A stretch of 64,000 nt of DNA from Bostrychus sinensis (Eukaryota > Chordata > Actinopteri > Gobiiformes > Eleotridae). Shown in pieces: positions 56,622 to 64,000 of the stretch (position 1 is the first letter of the stretch; each line of letters begins with the position of its first letter). Position numbers and translations under genes: made by a program. The stretch is from positions 6,722,178 to 6,786,177 of the forward strand of contig CM036252.1 in the NCBI GenBank assembly GCA_020698575.1, in the 5' to 3' direction. A model generated the notes under the pieces. The model was given only the letters and a program-made list of their open reading frames with translations, was not told the DNA's origin and did not search any database.

Positions 56622-59600
56622 AAACTAAAACACTAAAAACACTAAAAACTACAAGCCCCAAAACAAGCTGTTATGAAGCGACACTAACACTGCTGTGTAT
56701 GAGGTGGAAATCACCACAGTATACTCACTACAAAAATATAGACTACACCACTGATTTATATTGTCAGGGGCTGGTAAAGACATTTTATGAACGCCTAGAG
56801 TCCTCAGGACGTTTGAATACTACATCCTAAACTACTTCAGAGCAGATTTTTCAAGATTACCTGAAATGTTTTGAAATATAAAAAAACAATAGTTTTTTAA
56901 AAAGATGTCAAACTGGATGAGGAGCTTTACTGAGACTACAGCAGTGGTGCATGATGGGTACTGAGACTACAGCTGTGGTGCATGATGGGTACTGAGACTA
57001 CAGCTGTGGTGCATGATGGGTACTGAGACTACAGCTGTGGTGCATGATGGGTACTGAGACTACAGCTGTGGTGCATGATGGGTACTGAGACTACAGCTGT
57101 GGTGCATGATGGGTACTGAGACTACAGCTGTGGTGCATGATGGGTACTGAGACTACAGCTGTGGTGCATGATGGGTACTGGGACTACAGCTGTGGTGCAT
57201 GATGGGTACTGGGACTACAGCAGTGGTGCATGATGGGTACTGGGACTACAGCTGTGGTGCATGATGGGTACTGGGACTACAGTAGTGGTGCATGATGGGT
57301 ACTGGGACTACAGCTGTGGTGCATGATGGGAGGATGCTCCGTCAGAAGAACTTCAAAGACTTGAACAAAAACTCCTGGATTTGTTAAGAACCAAAACAAA
57401 ATAAGTGAACTTGTAACAAGTTGCCAGGTAACGACCAACACCAGGCCAAGAGTGATGCTGAGTTTACTAAAACCAAAATCACGAGCTTGACGGGCATTGA
57501 AATATATAAATAAACATCTAATAAAGAAAAAATGCTGAAATAGCATAATATGGACACCTTTTTCTTACAATAAAACAAATATATTACATATAAATATTGT
57601 TATTTTTCCAAAGTGTATAGTATCAGGCCTTGTTACTTTAAAAGCTGAGATTTCTTAACCTTTAAGTCATTTTAGACAAGTCTGGTGTTACTGTTTTTTT
57701 AGTGTGTGTATTATAATTATAATGTTTCATGTAAATTGATTAATATGACTAATTTGTGTTAAAAATGCCAACAGAACTGAATAAATCAATGAATGTTTAA
57801 AATCTTTAACATCCACATTCCTAGTGTTTGCTATAAAGGAGATTTGACTGTTGTATTAGTTGATTGTGTTAGAAGGTTATTATTTCTTTAATAAAAACTA
57901 AGAAAAAAGCTTTTGATGTCCAGCTCTATAACTGTATGTTTTTAATTTTAATTCAGGATGATGTGAACAAGCGCTAGACTATACAGATACATACTGACAA
58001 AAAGCCAAGTATATTTTTATATTGCATTTACAGAACATCTGTATAATATCTTTGAACATTTTATAAATTGTATACCAAAAATACTAATAATAAAAACCAA
58101 GCAGTAAGGAATCAGTCTTTGTATGTAAAGCTTTGCAATATTGTCTTAAATAAAATGTGTCTTAAAGTGTCTTAATATCTGTAATTGACAGACCCAGCAG
58201 GATAATGCAATAATGTGCTGCACTTAGAAAAAAAGTATTTTCACAAACATCCATTACAAGGAAAAAGTGTTAAGTGATATTATTGACTGTTTTTCTGGAA
58301 AAAGGTATTTGTATTAGCCTGCATGTAAACTGGCAAGACTTGGGACACTTGAAATAATTGGGGTTTCAAGACAACAACAAAAAAATGTGTTTGCTATGTA
58401 GTTTACCTCAGTGGCATTTGTACCCAAATAGTTAGAACTTTATAACCAACACTAATGTCCTGGCAGTAAATATGTATGCAAAGGGAAACCATAAATGACA
58501 AAAGCAGTTTGTTTTATATGAAGTATACTTAAAAATGTAACTAGTGAAAATGAGAAAAAGATTTATAAAAATAACTTAACCTAAGTTTCAATAATAAAAT
58601 GAAAACATTATTATAACATTAAAAATAATACGAGTAGAACGTTGTGAACAGCTTCTGAGTTCTTTTATAAATAAATAATTAGAAACTATAGCAGAAGTCC
58701 TTTTTACAGTTATTTTGTAGACGAGTCTAACACAGTAAATTAAAATATAAATCCATAGTACTGTGAGGGTTACTGTAATATATGATAACAGAGCATTAAA
58801 ATGTACAATATGTACATAATCTCTCCAACATAGAGTCTTTTCAGACGACACAGAGACAGCTAATGTCACTCAAGTCTTCACAAATGGTGACAAGCGCCAT
58901 AGATCTTTCTGTTATATTAATACTTTTGTTGGGAAAAAAGAAACAAACAAAAAGCTTTGTGAACAACAATGTAGTTTTAGGGGAAAAAATAAATAAATAA
59001 TAAATAATGCATTAATGCCCTCTTTAGTGGAGGTTATCTCTGCTCTGGATAATGACAAATATTCAATAGGTATACATTAATTTGGATTAAAAAATTTAAA
59101 AAAAAGTAAAATAAAAAAAATTCATACTGTCAACATAGCCAGTTAAAAAGAAATTGTGAAAATGTTTTGGTATCAGATGAACTGTTCAGTCAGACAATAC
59201 ATTATTAGGATTTAAGACTATAGTCTGTGGAATACCACAGGGTTCTGTGATTGCTCCAAAAATTCTTTTATTATTTTCATTAATGATGTTTTGTAACCTT
59301 TTTGCTTTGATTGAGATTTATAAAGTTGGCAGATGATAGAAAGGGAACATAAAGCTGCTCAAACCTGGTTTGATATTAACAAGTGTCTCTTAATAGACCA
59401 TAATTTATGTTTTTGGTAACAAAAGCAACAAAAAAGAGATATTTTAAGAGTTTGATATGAGGTTCTTATGGGTTGTGACTGATACTATGCTAACATGGAA
59501 ACAGTAGATTAATTACATAAAGGTAAAAATATCAAAGACCCATGGTATTTTTTCTAAAACTAATAAATTTACTCAATTCTAGATTCAAGAAATTCAAAGT

Positions 59601-61448
59601 TTATTTATTTATAAGTGTGCTTCCCTGTGCAGTAAAATTCTTTCTTTGCTGTCCACACTGAATACCACATAAATCTATGGTGTATAATAAACAATAATAA
59701 TCTACCAATAGGCAAAAAGGCATTTTTAAATAGCATGCAAATACGATAGAAATATAAAATATGACAACTATGCAAAATATAATAGAAATACAAACAATGC
59801 ATAAGCATATACTTTATACATAAATGTGTGAGGTACTGTGCCAGATTAGCGGTGTGCAGTCAGTGGTGAATGAATGACTTACATGTGATCACTGTCAGAA
59901 CAATACATTTACATTACACAACACTGTAGAGATGAATATTTACTGTGCCAGAGATCAGAAAAGGAGTAAAACCATTTACGGAATAATGTGTAATTTTTTA
60001 TTTTATTTTACAAAACTGAAATGTCCCAACTTGTTTTAAAAAGTTCTATGATCTGAATAAACCATGTGCTTTGGTTTGAAGTTCACACCTTGTATTATTC
60101 TACCTACATTAAAATAATAATAATAATAATAAGAAAAAACAGGTGAATTGTTAATAAATACACATTTGGTGTGTTATTGTCTAACATCAAGTGTTTATGT
60201 GCATTTATGACAGATATATTGTGCAGTGTGACTGAAACAAGTAAACTCATCTTGACTAAGCATATACTTTATCAAATATTTATCTAATTCCACTTGGACA
60301 CATGCTCGCTGAACTGAGTCACTTAACATTTGATGAGGAAAAAAATACACCTTATAGATGCTTAGGTCTCATTTTCTAAAACTTTGTAGATGAGTGAAAA
60401 AGTTGTACTTCATACCAGTGCTGTGTACACAGTGTTAGACCGCTCACTACACAGTGATGTGTTAAAGTACACAACCCTGCACAACACTACACAAACATCA
60501 CAACACTACACAAACATCACAACACTACACAAACATCACAACACTACACAAACATCACAACACTACACAAACATCACAGGAGAAGTTAACAACAGTATTA
60601 CATTTATTCAGTAAAAGATCAGTTTATGTCCTCATCTAGTAAAATGTAAAAACAGTGACATACAATCAAAATAACCTTTTTTTTTTTTTTTTTTTTTTAC
60701 AGGGAAAATAACTAAGAGAGAAAAGTGTCAAATTTAAGTAAAGACCTCTTTTCTGGCTAAATATAACACATCCTTAAGGTTTTTTTTTTACACAGTACAC
60801 AGTTTTACACAGTTTTGTATTACTATGGGGGCTAAAGCTAGTGCTTATCTTTAACTCTTATAACTCCTTATCACTAATGTGTTTTTGTAAGATTTTTCTC
60901 ATCAGATGTAACTCTACACTATGTGTTGAAAACCTTTGATTACATGGCCAACATACACCCAATTACAGATATAAAAAAAAATGTTTCATATGATCATAGC
61001 GAGTGGGTTTGTGACATCTACAACAGTCATAGTTTTAAGACTTTCATTCATTTTTTAAGACATTTGTCCTTTATAGTTTTTGAACAACTGCCATTGTCAG
61101 CATCCATCCACAGGTCACAACTACCACTTAACACTGCGGGAGGCCTTCATTAGACAGTAAACTATTGTATTCACAGCTCTCCCGCAAGCACATGGGTTAT
61201 CTCTGCAGACAGAGGGCCAATGTATTGACTGTTCTCCCGCAACAACATATAATAAACCTCAAACAGTACACCATTGTATCTTTAGAGGACATCTGACTTG
61301 GGAGGATGTACTGAGGACACATGAACAAAGGGTTAGGGGTAGGGAGGGGTATGGGTCAGGGGGAGAGTCACGGGTCAAGGGGTCACTGAGAGGTCACAAG
61401 GAGGAGGGGGGGCTATCCCCCCTCCAAAAGGATATTACCATATACTAC
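56622..61448 (-). repeat. Right inverted arm of the giant foldback (about 4827 bp)
   Basis: Mirror of 48529-53703. The 93-codon frame at 58588-58869 (minus) is identical in translation to 51082-51363. Differences noticed: fewer 31-bp units, one extra 18-19-bp unit near 60490, and isolated base changes (for example near 59843-59850, 61133-61150 and 61313). Confidence 0.9.
56929..57335. repeat. 31-bp tandem array in the right arm, about 13 copies
   Basis: Inverted copy of the left array with roughly half the units. This explains most of the length difference between the arms. Confidence 0.93.
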
Positions 61449-61539
61449 TGATAAAAGCTCCCTTTAACTTCACCGGGCCCTGCCCCCTGCAGTACACACT
61501 TTTTATCAGCAGTAAGAAGACTGAGAATTGTAAGCTAAA

Positions 61540-62056
61540 GGTAATCGACGCCTTTCATGATGTGTTTTATTTGACAGTGCAGTTCAGAATTCAGTTTAAG
61601 CTTCTGTTGTTTGTTTTTAACTCAATTAATGGCTATGCACCTGTGTATTTATGTGAGATTTTAAGCTTTTGTCAACCCAGTAGGGCCCTGCGTTCTGCTG
61701 GACAACATCTGCTTGAAGACCCACGCTCCAGGTGTAAACAGTGGGGTGATCGCTCTTTTGCAGTGGCAGGTCCTAAACTCTGGAACACGCTACCTATTGA
61801 GTTGTGTACCATCACAGACCTGACTCTTTTCAAGGCCAAACTTAAAACCTATTTGTACAGGCTGGCCTTCAACACATAGTATTGTGACATTTTCTGTATT
61901 AGGGTCTGTCTACATGTACTTGTGTATTTTAATGTACTTTTTTATTTCTATGTAATTATGGATTCTTTTTATGGTTTTAAATAATGTAAAGCACTTTGGG
62001 CAACGCTGGTTGTTGTAAAGCGCTATATAAATAAAGGTTGATTGATTGATTGACAT
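61540..62056 (+). mobile_element. L2/Rex-like LINE 3' end
   Basis: The plus frame 61562-61879 reads QFRIQFKLLLFVFNSINGYA, then RSFAVAGPKLWNTLPIEL and FKAKLKTYLYRLAF, the C-terminal end of fish L2-type LINE polyproteins. The 3' UTR ends GCGCTATATAAATAAAGGTT and TGATTGATTGA repeats. It is 5' truncated, as usual for LINE insertions. Confidence 0.85.
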
Positions 62057-63052
62057 AATTTAAATTGGCGTTGTTGCGGAGTTCAAAGCATTGCAAGTGG
62101 CAGTGGGACGTCCTGTCTCTGTGGCCGCTGTCAGCAGCAGCGGCGCTGACACACTCAGGGACTGAGGAGGAGCAGACTCACACTTACATGAGAGCAGGTG
62201 AAGCAGAGCAGAGGTGGGAACACGCACTGGTGCTATTCATTTGTTCACTCCGCTGTCTGTGTTGCTGTCTTATTTCTGTTAGCATAAAGCTAAAGGAAAG
62301 CTAATGAGCTAACTGCAGCCAACAGTTTATCAGAGTTTGTCCTCCTCATCTGAGGGACAGATAAATATTCAGTTTCTTCAGGGAGCTTTGTTTTTTTCTT
62401 TTTTCATTTACATTCATTTATATGTTAATGTGTGATCAGTGAAATATGACAAGTAATGTAATTATAATTTGCAAACTATAATAACTCCATAGTAACCCCC
62501 CTTCCCCACCTCCCGTCCTTTTGTCTCGTGACCTTCCACTATCACTACTGCCACACCAAGCCTCTGGAGCCAGAGGAAACTTATTTATATAAAAACTGGC
62601 TACTGCTTTTACTTAAAGAGCAATTCGACCCTAAACCACTTTTTTTAGCTGATCAGTTGTACAAACAGGGCTTTAGTGACACATCTCACTGTTTATAGTT
62701 GTATCTTTGACCATTTTGTAAAAAAAGGTCTAAACTCAGGTTTTGTGGTGAAAACCATCAGAGTGCTGCCCTCCTTGGGTCAAACGGTGGTACTTCTGCT
62801 CAATAGTTGCAGATATACATATACTTGTATATAATTGTTAGGGCTGGGGAAATTATCGCGTTAACACAGTGCGTTAATTTATTGATTTAATCGCGTTAAT
62901 TTCAATTGACGCATCGATTAATTTGATCACAACAAAAATATTACGACGACACTGAGAGGCAGCAACAAGCGTAGAAGACACATTTTTGTTTCCTGTGGGT
63001 AACAATGAGCCAGAAATTCATTTGAATTATTTAAAAAAAATGATTAGTAAGA
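62057..63052. other. Intron of gene C, no gene seen
   Basis: Contains a hAT fragment at 62840-62935 (AATTATCGCGTTAACACAG). The remainder is AT-rich without recognised features. Confidence 0.45.
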
Positions 63053-63168
63053 TACAGTCATATGCAAAAGTTGTCACAGATGTCATTAGAAAATAAATGA
63101 TATACCTCTGATCCTTTTTTTGTGAAGACAGTAAATTACACAACCTCAAACTTTTGCATATGACTGTA
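63053..63168. mobile_element. 116-bp miniature Tc1-like palindrome
   Basis: The ends TACAGTCATATGCAAAAGTT and AACTTTTGCATATGACTGTA are almost perfect inverted repeats, starting TACAGT as in Tc1/mariner elements and compatible with TA target sites. No coding capacity. Confidence 0.8.
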
Positions 63169-64000
63169 TGAGAATTAAAACCAGAATTAATAAAAATATA
63201 TTGTCATTAAACATTGTCACATGTGACAGATGCTAAGTGCATGTGATACAGATAAATGACTTACAGAGACAGATTCCTGAGGCCTGAGCCTGCACCAAGT
63301 CTCAAACTTGTAGATCAGAGGTTTATTATCAGTCCACCTCTATCTGAATGGTCCAGTCTTTCAGTTGTTGTTCCTGAAAAGTCGAAACAGAAAATACCTT
63401 TAGACTGAACAGTGTGGCATCATTTGATAACTTGTAAGACCTGACCTCCTCAGAGATGTTTCCAAGGCGGACGCCTCTTCCATACTGATCGAAATCTGTG
63501 ATGGTTACAGGAGATTTTCTCTCTGAGATTTCCCTTGAACGTCTCACTTCTTGGAGCTGAGAGAAAAAACACATTTTTAAACAAACTCTTTAGAAATCTT
63601 TAATCTAGAACATCATTTTAAAGTTTGTTAATCTCAGTGTGGATCATTCTGAGAAGAGACAAAGGTTTTATCAGTGCACATATCAGAAAAGAATAAATCA
63701 TAATCAATAAAATGTAAAATAGTTTGGAAAGTAAAATGAAAGAATAAATAAACGTTTTTGTGTCTTGTTCAAATTCAGTGTTTAAAAGTCTAAAAATGTA
63801 CATGAACTAGTATTTAAGAGATACTCACCCTCTTTAAAAGCTCATTCTCCAGTCTGAGCCTGTCAAGCTCAGTCTGTAACAAAACAAAAACAACATAAAA
63901 CTCAGACAGAAGACAAACACTGACTTCTGTAAATGTAACTTATGTAAAGTAGTGAGCCACTTCCAGCTTCCACTTTGTTGTGGCGGGACACAGCTCCTTT

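Larger units (their letters stand above)
48529..61448. mobile_element. Giant foldback element, 12.9 kb, ~5-kb inverted arms, 8-bp target duplication
   Basis: The left arm 48529-53703 and right arm 56622-61448 are inverted copies with very few differences by eye. The outer ends are GTAGTATATGGTAATATCC and its complement. TGATAAAA flanks both sides (48521-48528 and 61449-61456), as expected of a single transposition event. Each arm has a 31-bp tandem array, an 18-19-bp array and a poly(A/T) run. No transposase was recognised. The 8-bp duplication is compatible with hAT, P, Foldback/TU-like or Kyakuja-Dileera-Zisupton elements; which one is open. It lies in gene C's penultimate intron. Confidence 0.88.
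47197..64000 (-). pseudogene. Gene C: third Ig receptor/lamin-tail paralogue, partial, one frameshift
   Basis: Only the cytoplasmic end lies in the window: coiled-coil exon 63873-63829 (TELDRLRLENELLKR), tail exon 1 63556-63446 (LQEVRRSREISERKSP, then GRGVRLGNISEE), tail exon 2 63373-63265 and last exon 47328-47197. The last exon is intact and ends YNKNQEVG before a TAA. Exon 2 has one extra base at about 63331, which brings a TGA into frame after IEVD. The intron between exon 2 and the last exon is about 16 kb because it contains the giant foldback element. The Ig part lies beyond the right edge. A sequencing error could account for the frameshift. Confidence 0.72.

Noticed and set aside
57340..57410. 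Short open stretch next to the 31-bp array (EELQRLEQKLLDLL, then stop)
   Set aside because: About two dozen codons directly after an in-frame stop, with no convincing acceptor; the reverse strand is equally open. Not enough to call an exon.
48529..61448. Palindrome as a pure assembly artefact
   Set aside because: Perfect TGATAAAA repeats flank exact inverted ends, the arms differ in array length and single bases, and the loop is unique. Raw reads should still be checked.

Overview
The window looks like nuclear DNA of a ray-finned (teleost) fish. Protein-coding genes are split into exons with GT/AG borders. The intergenic DNA is AT-rich and crowded with fish-type repeats: an L1 LINE, L2/Rex-like LINE 3' ends, Tc1 and hAT remnants, MITEs and tRNA-derived SINE pieces. 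No species can be assigned from the sequence alone.

Left part (1-25 kb). An apparently full-length L1 retrotransposon on the minus strand has both ORFs open and runs off the left edge. It is followed by three related seven-transmembrane receptor genes: about 7.2-8.0 kb (minus), 13.2-14.0 kb (plus) and 21.75-22.55 kb (plus, with a one-base frameshift). Each keeps its coding sequence in one exon preceded by a strong splice acceptor. Between them lie MITEs, nested hAT elements, LINE fragments and a hammerhead-ribozyme-like motif near 19.4 kb.

Right part (25-64 kb). Three tandem paralogues (here A, B, C) lie on the minus strand. I reconstructed them by joining exons in phase. They have a signal peptide, a butyrophilin/B7-like IgV and IgC domain, a transmembrane exon and short coiled-coil exons. 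The cytoplasmic end is spread over three exons and reads as a lamin-tail-like domain instead of the B30.2 domain usual for butyrophilins. A (25.5-33.7 kb) carries a stop and a frameshift. B (35.0-45.7 kb) is open for about 456 residues but has a frameshifted tail. C (47.2 kb to beyond the right edge) carries one frameshift. The 5' exons of A and B lie next to a conserved IRF-type site (AAGTGAAAGT), which suggests interferon-responsive immune receptors.

The penultimate intron of gene C contains a giant palindromic element (48529-61448, 12.9 kb). Its inverted arms of about 5 kb are nearly identical, each arm carries a 31-bp tandem array, it has a 2.9-kb central loop, and it is flanked by a perfect 8-bp direct repeat. 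No transposase was recognised. A small spliced gene candidate lies in its loop. The strongest leads are the Ig receptor/lamin-tail fusion family and this giant foldback element.
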